Source: Gammaproteobacteria bacterium (lineage in GTDB: Bacteria > Pseudomonadota > Gammaproteobacteria > SZUA-229). From it: a stretch of DNA of 27,319 nucleotides. The stretch's first letter is position 1. Each line of letters begins with the position of its first letter. Both the position numbers and the translations under genes were made by a program. The stretch is from contig DAOWFN010000061.1 of the NCBI GenBank assembly GCA_030637945.1, forward strand, positions 1 through 27,319, in the 5' to 3' direction. The notes under the pieces were generated by a model, which was not told the DNA's origin, searched no databases, and worked only from the letters and a program-made list of their open reading frames with translations. This document shows positions 15,418 to 23,648 of the stretch, piece after piece.

Positions 15418-16650
15418 CTAATTATTCCCTATCGTTCGCAGCATAATCTGTTTGTTGAAGATTTCATAATCGATCGGTGTTTTGTTTACATAAGCAATCC
15501 GTTTACGTCGTTTTTCATCGAGCAGGTGATACCTGATCACTGCTTCTACTTTTACCGCTGTGCTGTCATCAGGTACCTGTATATCATATTTTCGTGGTTG
15601 CCATCGTGGTAATCGTGTATCCCAGAGATCAAGGATAAAGGGTCGCCACATCACTGTACGCTTGATCGTGTGACTTTGTTCTTCTAATACTCGTCCCTGT
15701 TCATCCAGTAATCGAAGTCGCACGGTTAGATGCCTGTCCGGTGTGCCGGTAGGAACATAATGAGCAGCACCTGTATTGGTTAATATAAGCCTGAATTTCC
15801 TGTTTCCCCACGAGTTCACTACTTCAGTAAATTCAACAGTCAGTGCTTTTTTCACCATCTCCGGATCATGCCCGCCACGCCATAGATGTTGTCGTGTATC
15901 ACGGATTGCACCACCTTCAACCAGTGGTCGTTTAAGCAAGGGCATGTGGCACCCGACGCAGCCAAGCGTGCGGGTATTGCTGGCTGAGACCTCACCGGAC
16001 TTACCGGTTGTTATAACGTCTTTCTGAAGGGGGTCTTTTTCAGCGGCGAGTGTACTTTTGATTTCGGCAACCGTGCCACAGGGAGGGAAGCGAAAAAAAG
16101 TATCCCAGCGTTCACCTTCTACAATATGGCAGCGTACACAGACCTGATTAGGGTCTTCAATTTTTTGTACTTCATGAGGCGTGTTAGTGTTACCAAATAC
16201 ACCAAGTATTTTTCCGTCACGGTAATGACAGGCAGCACAGGTCACACCTTCGTGCTGCAGTTTGCTATCGAAGTCGGGATTGTTTTCTATTACTGGATCC
16301 CATTTATCAGTATCACGATATGACAATACCTTGTCTGGCTGTTGGCGATCAAGCGGTGTATGGCATAATCGACAACTGTGTTGTGCATCATCAAACTGCC
16401 AGTCGGTTTGAAAATAGGGGTCTGTCCATGCCTGGCTGTGAATAGTGGTCTGCCATTCATTGTAAAAATCCTGATGACAGACGGCGCAGCTTTCGGCACT
16501 CAGATCGCTTAAAACTTCAGGTGTCTGGGAGGTATCAATCGGCCAGGCAAAACGGTCATCGACGATAAAGATATTCATCGGGCGAATAAATCGCCAGCCG
16601 AAGAAACTGATCAGAATAATCAATAAAATAATAATAAACTTTTTTTTCAT
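15418..16650 (-). CDS. Five-heme c-type cytochrome, membrane-anchored
   Basis: A protein of about 410 residues with five CXXCH heme-attachment motifs: CAVCH, CRLCH, CAACH, CVRCH and CVGCH, all in the first 260 residues. The N-terminus (MKKKFIIILLIILISFFGWRF) is a signal anchor, so the hemes face the periplasm. The last 150 residues lack hemes and look beta-rich, as in cytochrome c554-like proteins. I chose the ATG at 16650 because it gives a clean signal sequence. An earlier ATG at 16680, three bases after the ATPase stop, would add ten residues and may allow coupled translation. It is third in a minus-strand set with an AhpD-like protein and a cation ATPase. Its electron partner is unknown. 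Confidence 0.88.
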   Translation of the reverse strand: MKKKFIIILLIILISFFGWRFIRPMNIFIVDDRFAWPIDTSQTPEVLSDLSAESCAVCHQDFYNEWQTTIHSQAWTDPYFQTDWQFDDAQHSCRLCHTPLDRQQPDKVLSYRDTDKWDPVIENNPDFDSKLQHEGVTCAACHYRDGKILGVFGNTNTPHEVQKIEDPNQVCVRCHIVEGERWDTFFRFPPCGTVAEIKSTLAAEKDPLQKDVITTGKSGEVSASNTRTLGCVGCHMPLLKRPLVEGGAIRDTRQHLWRGGHDPEMVKKALTVEFTEVVNSWGNRKFRLILTNTGAAHYVPTGTPDRHLTVRLRLLDEQGRVLEEQSHTIKRTVMWRPFILDLWDTRLPRWQPRKYDIQVPDDSTAVKVEAVIRYHLLDEKRRKRIAYVNKTPIDYEIFNKQIMLRTIGNN

Positions 16651-16683
16651 GTTGAAAGACTTTCTTGTCTGCACGAACATTTT

Positions 16684-19338
16684 TTAAGCATGACTGTTAT
16701 ATATCTGGTTATGCCACAACTTATGTAATTCATCAACCACGATTAAAAATAATGCGATTAACAGTAACTGTCCCCATAAAGACAGAGATACTGGTTCAAC
16801 CATTAAAATGGAGCTCAGGCCGGGTGTGTGCATTGCTGCTATATGTATCCCCTGTGCTGCCAGCATGCCAAATAACAGTAGTGGGTTACCAAAAAAATTC
16901 TGCCGAAATATTGAGACAGTCTCAGAGCGGCTGTTGAATACATGAACATTTTCAAATAAGACCATCAATAACAACGTAATGTTACGTGCGTTATCTTCAT
17001 CTACACCTTTACTTATCTGCCAGTAGAAAACAGCGAATGCGATGCATCCCATAGTGATGGCATTAACGATTACACGTTCCAGCATCAAGCGGTTGAAGAT
17101 GGGCTCTCCGGGTTTGCGGGGTGGTTGCTGTAGTTCATGGCCTTCTTCAGGCTCGAACACGAGAGCGACATCCTGTATGCCATTGGTTACCAGGTTAAGC
17201 CAGAGTAACTGTAAAGGCATCAGGGGTAAGGGCAGTCCCACCAGAATCGATAAGATGACCAGTGTGATTTCAGCAGCGCCGGTCGAAATTAACAGGAAGA
17301 TAACTTTTCGTATATTGTTATAGACGATACGGCCTTGTTTGATGCCCTGTACGATGGATGAAAAATTGTCATCCGTTAAAATTAAGTCAGCATTTTCACG
17401 CGCCACATCCGAACCGCGTTTACCCATGGCGATACCGACGTGTGCATGTTTTAAAGCAGGTGCATCGTTAACGCCGTCGCCAGTTACTGCGACAAATTCA
17501 CCGCTGTTGATCAGGCTCTCGACGATCTGCATCTTTTGGTGGGGTTCGACGCGGGCAAAGACACGTCTGTTAGCAATCAGATTATCAAAGGTGTCGTCAC
17601 TGGTATCTTTGGCTGCTTTTAATTGTTTGCCGGTGACGGCTGCATCGGACAGGCGGGAAATGCTTTCACGGGCGATGCCTAGTTCTTTTGCCAGTACCTG
17701 TGCGGTAAGTGGGTGGTCGCCTGTAACCATAGCAACTTTGATGCCACCATCACGGCATTGTTTGACGGCATCGATCACATCGGGGCGAAGCGGGTCAATC
17801 ATCGCTACCATACCGATGAACTCAAGTTTTTCCAAACATGCTTTGGTGTTGTCAGGTATCTTATCCAGTGTGCGATGAGCGACAGCGAGAACACGAAAAC
17901 CCTGTGCTGCCAGCCTTTCGGCCCTGCGCTCTATCTTGTATAACTTGCCACCAGCGACGCCGATCGCGCGATCGCACATGGATAATACCCGCTCCACGCT
18001 GCCTTTTACAAAAAGTTCGATGTTGTTCTCGTATCGATTTATGCTGGCAGAGTAGGCATTATGTGATTCATATGGAATGCTGGAGATTTCTGTATAGCGT
18101 TTTCGTGTTTCTATAGCGCCTGCGCCAACCTTGTTTATCAGTACCAGAAAAGCGATGTCAACGTGGTCGCCATGAGTGACCCAGTTGTTATCGATGTTTT
18201 CAAGATGTGCTTCATTTGCCAGTACACTGCCAGATAGCAGCAGATTCAAACTGGCCTGATCATCTTTGTCTTTTTCGTCCGGCGTGATCTCACCATGCAT
18301 ATTCATGCCTTCACCACTGACCGAATACGAAGTGCCATCAGCCAGCATTACATGACGGATCGTTAGTTCGTTTACGGTTAATGTACCGGTTTTATCAGAG
18401 GCAATATAGGTGCAGGATCCTAAGGATTCTACAGCGACAAGATTGCGGATGATAACACCGACTGTTGCCATTCTCTTCATACCAATAGCGAGCGCGATGG
18501 TTATAGCGACCGGTAATCCTTCGGGAATAGCAGATACTGCAAGTGCTACACCGAGCAGGAATACGGTGGATATATCATCGCCCCTTGCAACCGTGATGAT
18601 GAATATCAAGGCGATCAGTATCAGCATGGACCAGGTAATACGCATGGTGAACTGTTTAATGCGCTGGACCAATGGTGGCTGTGTTTCATCTTTTGCACTG
18701 ACATCAGTGGCAATCTTGCCTATCTCTGTATCGACCCCGGTGGCGATAACTTCACCGCGGCCTCGGCCTCGTAACACAACTGTTCCAGCATAGGCGAGGT
18801 TTAATCGGTCGCCCAGTGGTATTTCTTCAGGTGAAATGTTGTCGTCACCGGTAAAGTTTTTGTCTTTTATTGTCGCCAGAGATTCACCGGTAAGCATGGA
18901 TTCATCGACTTCCAGCTCCATGGTGTGGGTAAGCCTGAGATCTGCTGCAACTTTGTCACCTGATGCTAGCAGTACGATATCACCGGGGACTATTTCAGCA
19001 GAATCAATCGTTACCTGTTTGCCGTCACGCAATACGGTCGCGCGGTGCGGCACCATTTTTTTAAGCCCCGACGCTGCACGCTCAGCTGCATACTCCTGAA
19101 AGCTTCCAATAGAAGCGTTTAATAATAATATGACCAGTATGAATACACTGTTAAGTAGCTGTCCGAGACCTGCTGAAACGATGGCTGCTACTAATAACAC
19201 ATAGATAAAAGGGCTTTTGAATTGGCGAACAAATATTTTGAATAGACCAGAATATTCCGCTTCGGGTAGCTGATTTAATCCGTAACGCTGTAAGCGAGTT
19301 TGTGCTTCAGTTTGACTTAGGCCGGATGCGTTATTCAT
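16684..19338 (-). CDS. P2-type cation-transporting ATPase
   Basis: An 884-residue P-type ATPase with all core motifs: TGES at 150-153, PEGLP at 272-276, the phosphorylated aspartate in DKTGTLT at 315-321, TGDHPLTA, and TGDGVNDAP. The N-terminal cation-ATPase domain and four C-terminal membrane segments are present. PEGLP places it with calcium/sodium-type P2 pumps and not heavy-metal pumps. The later membrane motif NLVTNGIQDVAL differs from the SERCA VTDGxPA pattern, so calcium specificity is not assured. It starts 13 bases after the AhpD-like gene and ends 3 bases before a possible cytochrome start, so the three are almost surely one operon. No ribosome site is obvious. Confidence 0.93.
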   Translation of the reverse strand: MNNASGLSQTEAQTRLQRYGLNQLPEAEYSGLFKIFVRQFKSPFIYVLLVAAIVSAGLGQLLNSVFILVILLLNASIGSFQEYAAERAASGLKKMVPHRATVLRDGKQVTIDSAEIVPGDIVLLASGDKVAADLRLTHTMELEVDESMLTGESLATIKDKNFTGDDNISPEEIPLGDRLNLAYAGTVVLRGRGRGEVIATGVDTEIGKIATDVSAKDETQPPLVQRIKQFTMRITWSMLILIALIFIITVARGDDISTVFLLGVALAVSAIPEGLPVAITIALAIGMKRMATVGVIIRNLVAVESLGSCTYIASDKTGTLTVNELTIRHVMLADGTSYSVSGEGMNMHGEITPDEKDKDDQASLNLLLSGSVLANEAHLENIDNNWVTHGDHVDIAFLVLINKVGAGAIETRKRYTEISSIPYESHNAYSASINRYENNIELFVKGSVERVLSMCDRAIGVAGGKLYKIERRAERLAAQGFRVLAVAHRTLDKIPDNTKACLEKLEFIGMVAMIDPLRPDVIDAVKQCRDGGIKVAMVTGDHPLTAQVLAKELGIARESISRLSDAAVTGKQLKAAKDTSDDTFDNLIANRRVFARVEPHQKMQIVESLINSGEFVAVTGDGVNDAPALKHAHVGIAMGKRGSDVARENADLILTDDNFSSIVQGIKQGRIVYNNIRKVIFLLISTGAAEITLVILSILVGLPLPLMPLQLLWLNLVTNGIQDVALVFEPEEGHELQQPPRKPGEPIFNRLMLERVIVNAITMGCIAFAVFYWQISKGVDEDNARNITLLLMVLFENVHVFNSRSETVSIFRQNFFGNPLLLFGMLAAQGIHIAAMHTPGLSSILMVEPVSLSLWGQLLLIALFLIVVDELHKLWHNQIYNSHA

Positions 19339-19351
19339 CGTTTACGAAAAT

Positions 19352-19918
19352 TCAAGCAGAGTTCTTCTGGTAATTTTCATGACATGTTAGCAATCTCGGA
19401 ATCTGAGAAAGCGTTGGTGCGCCGTCCATTAACATCACCAGAGGTACGATTTCAAATATCTGCTCGATTGATATACCGACATCCAGGGCGGCCGCTAGAT
19501 GCAGCTCAATCTGTTTTTTATGTTGCATGACTATCGCAATGGCGAGTGCGGCCATCTCTCTTAACTGTCGTCTTTCGTTGACTTTTGAGTAGCTGTAATC
19601 TTTCCAGTTGATTACCCAGTCATCCCAAAGATTACTGTCACCGTGCGGTGATGCCAGCATGAAAAAGATAACTTTTTTAACATGACAGAATTGTAAATCA
19701 GTGGCTTCAAGTCTAGTCGCTTCGTCACTGTGGATAGTGATGCAGCGCTGGCAGTTTTTATATAAAGCCAGACCCAGTGTGATGAGTTCTTTTTGCTGTC
19801 GCGACAGTAAGCCTTTTTTTGTGCTCTCCTGAGAAAGTTCAGCCATGATCTCGAGGAATTCCTGCAGACCATAATTACCGGCTTTTTGTATAAACTGGGA
19901 TGCGTTTTCGCTTGTCAT
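19352..19918 (-). CDS. AhpD-like carboxymuconolactone decarboxylase-family protein
   Basis: A 188-residue alpha-helical protein with CQRCITIHSDEA around residues 55-66. This fits the CXXC-X3-H site of AhpD-like peroxidase-coupled proteins. Proteins of this kind reduce peroxides or act as thiol-disulfide helpers; the substrate cannot be told. It is the first gene of the minus-strand set leading to the cation ATPase and the multiheme cytochrome. Upstream, at 19983-19996, a half-matching FNR-like sequence (TTGAT-N4-GTCAT) is present but too degenerate to annotate as a site. No ribosome site is visible before the ATG. Confidence 0.75.
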   Translation of the reverse strand: MTSENASQFIQKAGNYGLQEFLEIMAELSQESTKKGLLSRQQKELITLGLALYKNCQRCITIHSDEATRLEATDLQFCHVKKVIFFMLASPHGDSNLWDDWVINWKDYSYSKVNERRQLREMAALAIAIVMQHKKQIELHLAAALDVGISIEQIFEIVPLVMLMDGAPTLSQIPRLLTCHENYQKNSA

Positions 19919-20056
19919 TGTTTTTATTAAAAATTTTATGAAGTTAATGGATAAAGTTTAATAAGGCAGGAGAATAACAAATTGATTCGTGTCATGTTGG
20001 ATATGAAAATTGATTGCAACTGTTTAATGAATAAGTGCCTGCAACAAAATAGGTTC

Positions 20057-20070
20057 TTGACCTGGATCAA
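20057..20070. promoter_or_regulatory. FNR/ANR-type box in the nrdJ promoter
   Basis: TTGACCTGGATCAA matches TTGAT-N4-ATCAA with one change. Its centre lies 28.5 bases before a TAATAT hexamer at 20092-20097, so it would sit near -41 of a start around 20104. That is an activating position, which suggests low-oxygen induction of the class II reductase. Confidence 0.65.
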
Positions 20071-20091
20071 TTAAATTTGTGTATTATCTTT

Positions 20092-20097
20092 TAATAT
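20092..20097 (+). promoter_or_regulatory. Probable -10 box of nrdJa
   Basis: TAATAT differs from TATAAT at two positions and lies the expected distance after the FNR-type box. No good -35 box stands 17 bases upstream, as is usual for FNR-activated promoters. The first NrdR box begins at the next base, so bound NrdR would cover the transcription start. Confidence 0.5.
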
Positions 20098-20113
20098 GCA
20101 CAATATGTAGTAT
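20098..20113. promoter_or_regulatory. NrdR box 1
   Basis: GCACAATATGTAGTAT fits the NrdR consensus aCaCwAtATaTwGtgt at most positions, including the central CAATAT-TAG pattern. It overlaps the likely transcription start. NrdR is the ATP/dATP-sensing repressor of ribonucleotide reductase genes and binds paired boxes. Confidence 0.75.
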
Positions 20114-20128
20114 CTAATAATAATAACA

Positions 20129-20144
20129 ACACTATATATGGTAT
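20129..20144. promoter_or_regulatory. NrdR box 2
   Basis: ACACTATATATGGTAT fits the NrdR consensus closely. It starts 31 bases after the first box, three helical turns, which is the spacing usual for paired NrdR boxes. The pair gives strong support for NrdR repression of nrdJa. Confidence 0.8.
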
Positions 20145-20181
20145 TTCTAATATACCGTAGTAGATTAGGAGATTGTCCACA

Positions 20182-22338
20182 ATGAATACCGTTACACCCG
20201 CCATTGAAAAAGCTGCTCAGGGCATCGAAATTCCGTTACAACCCGCTTCAGAAGACATCTGGCAGCGTAAATATCAGCTTAAGGATAACCATGGTGAAGC
20301 CGTTGACCTGTGTGTAGAAGGCACTTTTACTCGTGTTGCCCGTGCGCTGGCAGACATTGAAGATACACCGGAAAAACAGCAACACTGGTATGAAAAATTT
20401 CTCTGGGCTTTAAAGCAGGGCGCAGTGCCCGCTGGCCGAATCATTTCGAATGCCGGAGCGCAGCAGTATAAACCGGCGACGTCGACGATCAACTGTACCG
20501 TTTCCGGAAAGATTCATGACTCTATGGATGACATTTTACAAAAGGTACATGAAGCCGGGATGACTTTAAAATCCGGTGCCGGTATCGGTTACGAGTTTTC
20601 AACTTTGCGTCCTAATGATGCGTATGTCTCAGGTTCTGGTGCACTGACTTCAGGGCCACTATCTTTTATGGATATCTACGACAAGGTCTGTTTCACTATT
20701 TCATCAGCGGGCGGCCGCAGGGGTGCGCAGATGGCGACCTTTGATGTCGGCCATCCGGATGTACTGGATTTTATCCGTGCCAAACGGGAAGACGGACGCC
20801 TGCGTCAATTCAATCTATCTCTGCTGATCACCCGTGAGTTTATGGAAGCGGTAAAAAATGACGCGCCCTGGCCGCTGGCTTTTCCTGTTACAGAAGAAGA
20901 GGCTAAAACGCATAACATCGATCTGCAGGATCCTGATCAAGTGATCTGGCGTGACTGGCCGATAAAAGATAATTACATCGAAAACGAAGCAGGCAAGGTG
21001 GCATGCAGAATCTATCGAACCATCGATGCCGGTAAGCTATGGAATGTCATCATGACTTCAACTTACGAATATGCGGAGCCGGGTTTTATTCTTATCGATG
21101 AGTACAACGAGATGAATAACAACTGGTTCTGCGAAAATATCAGAACCACCAATCCCTGTGGTGAGCAGGGCCTGCCTGAATATGGTGCCTGTCTGTTAGG
21201 TTCGATCAATCTAACGCATCTGGTCAGAGAGCCTTTTACCGATAAGGCAAATTTCGACTGGGACACCTACCGTGAAGTGGTGAAGGTGTTCACCCGTATG
21301 CTGGATAACGTGGTTGAGATTAATGGCTTACCGCTCGAACAGCAGCGAATCGAAATTGAAAATAAACGTCGCCATGGCATGGGATACCTTGGACTGGGTT
21401 CTGCTTTAACCATGATGGGTATTCGTTATGGTTCGGATGAATCACTGGTGTTTACCGAAAAGGTGACACGTGAGCTGGCGATGGCAGGCTGGGAATCGGC
21501 ACTTGAGCTAGCGAAGGAAAAAGGCCCTGCACCCATTCTAGAACAGGATTTTGAAGTTACCTCAGAAATGCTGAGTCGTCGGCCTGAGATGAAAAAAGAT
21601 GGCTGGGAAGTTGGCAGCAGCATAAAAGGTAAAGTATTACATGCCAGGTACAGCCGTTATATGCAGCAGGTTGCAGAAATAAACCCCGAACTGGTTGCCG
21701 AGCTGGAAAAAATCGGTGCACGTTTCACACACCATAGTTCGATCGCACCGACAGGAACCATCGCGTTGTCTATCGGAAATAATGCAAGCAATGGTATCGA
21801 GCCCAGCTTTGCGCATCATTATTCGCGCAACATCATCCGTGAAGGTAAAAAGACCAAAGAAAATGTTGATGTCTGGTCGTTTGAACTCTTAGCTTATCGC
21901 GAACTGATCAATCAAAAAGCCAAACCTTTCTCACAAGAGGACAGTGAAAAATTACCGGAGTATTTTATTAGCGCTGATGAGGTAACACCAAAACAGCATG
22001 TGGATATTCAGGCGGCTGCGCAGAAATGGATCGATTCATCGATATCGAAGACGGCAAATATTCCAACAGACTTCCCTTATGAGGAGTTCAAGGACATCTA
22101 TCTATATGCCTACGAGAAAAACCTGAAAGGCTGTACCACCTTCCGCTTCAACCCGGAAGTATTCCAGGGTGTATTAGTTAAACAATCTGATCTGGAAAAT
22201 ACGACATATCGTTTTTCACTCGAAGATGGCACCGTCATCGAAGCAAAAGGTAATGAAGAGATCGATTACGATGGAGAGAAACACACAGCAGCAAATTTAT
22301 ATGATGCCCTGAAAGAAGGTTACTACGGAAAGTTTTAG
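20182..22338 (+). CDS. nrdJa: Class II (adenosylcobalamin-dependent) ribonucleotide reductase, catalytic part
   Basis: A 718-residue catalytic subunit that makes deoxynucleotides using a B12-derived radical, so it needs no O2. The active-site core TTNPCGEQGLPEYGACLLGSINL region holds the N-C-E catalytic set (NPCGE), and GAGIGYEFSTLRP and FRFNPEVFQG are family motifs. The ATG at 20182 is chosen because AGGAG lies ten bases upstream; a TTG at 20173 would fall too close to it. The protein lacks the C-terminal redox-cysteine region, which is supplied by the next gene. This split matches nrdJa/nrdJb of Pseudomonas aeruginosa. Promoter sites suggest FNR-type activation and NrdR repression. Confidence 0.95.
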   Translation: MNTVTPAIEKAAQGIEIPLQPASEDIWQRKYQLKDNHGEAVDLCVEGTFTRVARALADIEDTPEKQQHWYEKFLWALKQGAVPAGRIISNAGAQQYKPATSTINCTVSGKIHDSMDDILQKVHEAGMTLKSGAGIGYEFSTLRPNDAYVSGSGALTSGPLSFMDIYDKVCFTISSAGGRRGAQMATFDVGHPDVLDFIRAKREDGRLRQFNLSLLITREFMEAVKNDAPWPLAFPVTEEEAKTHNIDLQDPDQVIWRDWPIKDNYIENEAGKVACRIYRTIDAGKLWNVIMTSTYEYAEPGFILIDEYNEMNNNWFCENIRTTNPCGEQGLPEYGACLLGSINLTHLVREPFTDKANFDWDTYREVVKVFTRMLDNVVEINGLPLEQQRIEIENKRRHGMGYLGLGSALTMMGIRYGSDESLVFTEKVTRELAMAGWESALELAKEKGPAPILEQDFEVTSEMLSRRPEMKKDGWEVGSSIKGKVLHARYSRYMQQVAEINPELVAELEKIGARFTHHSSIAPTGTIALSIGNNASNGIEPSFAHHYSRNIIREGKKTKENVDVWSFELLAYRELINQKAKPFSQEDSEKLPEYFISADEVTPKQHVDIQAAAQKWIDSSISKTANIPTDFPYEEFKDIYLYAYEKNLKGCTTFRFNPEVFQGVLVKQSDLENTTYRFSLEDGTVIEAKGNEEIDYDGEKHTAANLYDALKEGYYGKF

Positions 22339-22339
22339 T

Positions 22340-22408
22340 GTAGGTGCGAATTCATTCGCACAGCGGTGTCAGTGTATGCGCGCATCGTGCGAATGAATTC
22401 GCACCTAC
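22340..22408. repeat. REP-like pair, copy 2 (69 bp), between nrdJa and nrdJb
   Basis: Two 22-base units, 22340-22361 and 22387-22408, are exact inverted copies separated by 25 bases. The unit is that of the pair at 8300-8368. It begins one base after the nrdJa stop. The element could form a strong hairpin in the nrdJ transcript and change the ratio of the two proteins. It lacks the T-run of a terminator. Confidence 0.88.
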
Positions 22409-22462
22409 AGATGGAAGTAATAGGTGCACCAAAGCCCGCATAATAATTATAAGGTTAAACAA

Positions 22463-23236
22463 ATGACTATAGAAATAAAAAACAAAATCGTCGGTTACGA
22501 AGTAATCAGCAAAGGAACAGCGGTAGCCGAAGAAGCAAAACAGGAAAAAAACAAAGAAGCCACGCCTGAAAAAGTCTCGTCTGAAAAAGAACCGGTCAAA
22601 GCCGAAATTATCCAGATGCATGAAAAACTCGAACGTCCGGAGATGCTTCTCGGTTCGACTTATAAAATAAAAACACCGCAGTCAGAACATGCGCTCTACA
22701 TCACGATAAACGATGTGTTATTAAATCAGGGTACAGAGCACGAAATGCGCCGTCCCTACGAGATTTTTATTAACTCAAAAAATATGGATCATTTCCAATG
22801 GATCGTTGCTTTAACACGAATTATATCAGCGGTATTCAGAAAAGGCGGTGATGTAACATTTCTTGTCGATGAGTTACGCAGTGTATTTGATCCGCGTGGT
22901 GGTTACTTTAAGAGAGGCGGTAAATATAAACCATCATTAGTTGCTGAAATTGGTGATGCCATCGAATGCCATATGAAAATGATCGGCATGATCGAGGACA
23001 ATGGACTGGATAACTGCCAAAAAGAAATGCTCGATGCTAAAAGAAAAGAATATGAAGCAATTCACAATAATGATGGTAAGGCTAAGAGTAATAGTGCTGT
23101 AGATAAAGAGAGCGATAGTGAGGTGAATGACTTCCCGCCAAACTCTCAGTTGTGTAAGAAATGTAACACCAAAGCTGTAATTAGTATGGATGGTTGTATG
23201 ACCTGCCTCAGCTGTGGTGATTCAAAATGCGGGTAG
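22463..23236 (+). CDS. nrdJb: TSCPD-domain partner of class II ribonucleotide reductase
   Basis: A 257-residue protein carrying the TSCPD domain (about residues 60-170) that is fused to NrdJ in most species. A Lys/Glu-rich linker (about 20-50) precedes it. The C-terminus has CKKC, then CMTCLSCGDSKCG, the cysteine-rich end expected to bind zinc or re-reduce the active site. The start at 22463 is preferred because AAGG lies eight bases upstream and the protein then begins MTIEIKNKIVGYE; an earlier start would lie close to the repeat element. Its last bases overlap the start of a 51-residue frame. Confidence 0.88.
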   Translation: MTIEIKNKIVGYEVISKGTAVAEEAKQEKNKEATPEKVSSEKEPVKAEIIQMHEKLERPEMLLGSTYKIKTPQSEHALYITINDVLLNQGTEHEMRRPYEIFINSKNMDHFQWIVALTRIISAVFRKGGDVTFLVDELRSVFDPRGGYFKRGGKYKPSLVAEIGDAIECHMKMIGMIEDNGLDNCQKEMLDAKRKEYEAIHNNDGKAKSNSAVDKESDSEVNDFPPNSQLCKKCNTKAVISMDGCMTCLSCGDSKCG

Positions 23237-23382
23237 GAAAAAATGTTAAAGCTGGCTTAGAAAAAGCAGTTAAAATACAAGCGAGTAGAAATAGAAAAAT
23301 TAGCTGGCCTGACCTGATGTTTGGGCCGGTTAATCTTTGGACTTTACCGCCAGCCGATTTTTTTTACAGGAAATTAAGCTGA
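23227..23382 (+). CDS. 51-residue basic/aromatic protein overlapping nrdJb
   Basis: This short intact frame starts with an ATG inside the last codons of nrdJb and overlaps it by 10 bases, an arrangement typical of translational coupling. The first half is basic (MRVGKNVKAGLEKAVKIQ). The second is rich in Trp, Pro and Phe (WPDLMFGPVNLWTLPPADFF). The WPD-x-F-x-P-x-NLW pattern recalls short proteins I remember from phages and bacteria ending in FPPINLW-like motifs, but I cannot verify this. No membrane segment is evident. Whether it serves the reductase is unknown; its place at the end of the nrdJ operon suggests shared expression. Confidence 0.6.
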   Translation: MRVGKNVKAGLEKAVKIQASRNRKISWPDLMFGPVNLWTLPPADFFYRKLS

Positions 23383-23648
23383 TAAAATCGGTAAAATGTT
23401 TCTCGCAAAGAGCAAATTACGATTGCTTATCTCTGCGTCTCCGTGCTTTTTCGAGAGTCTTTTTTAGGATTCTACTATACGGAAAGGGTCGGTTTCGGAA
23501 GCTGTGCTAATAATTATTAGCGTTTGCTTATTAGTAGATTGAGCCATTACCAGCTGGCAGAATATATCAAAATCAGCATAATAATCTGCCAGCTTAAATT
23601 TAAGCTACTGCAAATTAAAAAATAATTCCGCCATCTCCTTTTATGATT
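23383..23648. other. Gene-free stretch after the nrdJ operon
   Basis: No convincing gene lies here. It holds a solitary CTCTGCGTCTCCGTG remnant of the repeat family seen near 10776 and a 13-base direct repeat shared with 24311-24323. A stem-loop with perfect 10-base arms (23552-23561 and 23585-23594) and a 23-base loop is also present. Two operons converge here, yet neither has a classic T-rich terminator. Confidence 0.55.

Noticed and set aside
17339..17878. Plus-strand frame of 179 codons inside the ATPase gene
   Set aside because: It is antisense to the conserved ATPase domains, including the TGDGVNDAP region, and has no ribosome site or family features.
19983..19996. FNR box before the AhpD-like gene
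   Set aside because: Only the left half (TTGAT) fits; the right half GTCAT differs at two of five bases, so it is mentioned but not annotated.
23552..23594. Rho-independent terminator
   Set aside because: The stem is only 10 bp with a 23-base loop, and no T-run follows on either strand.
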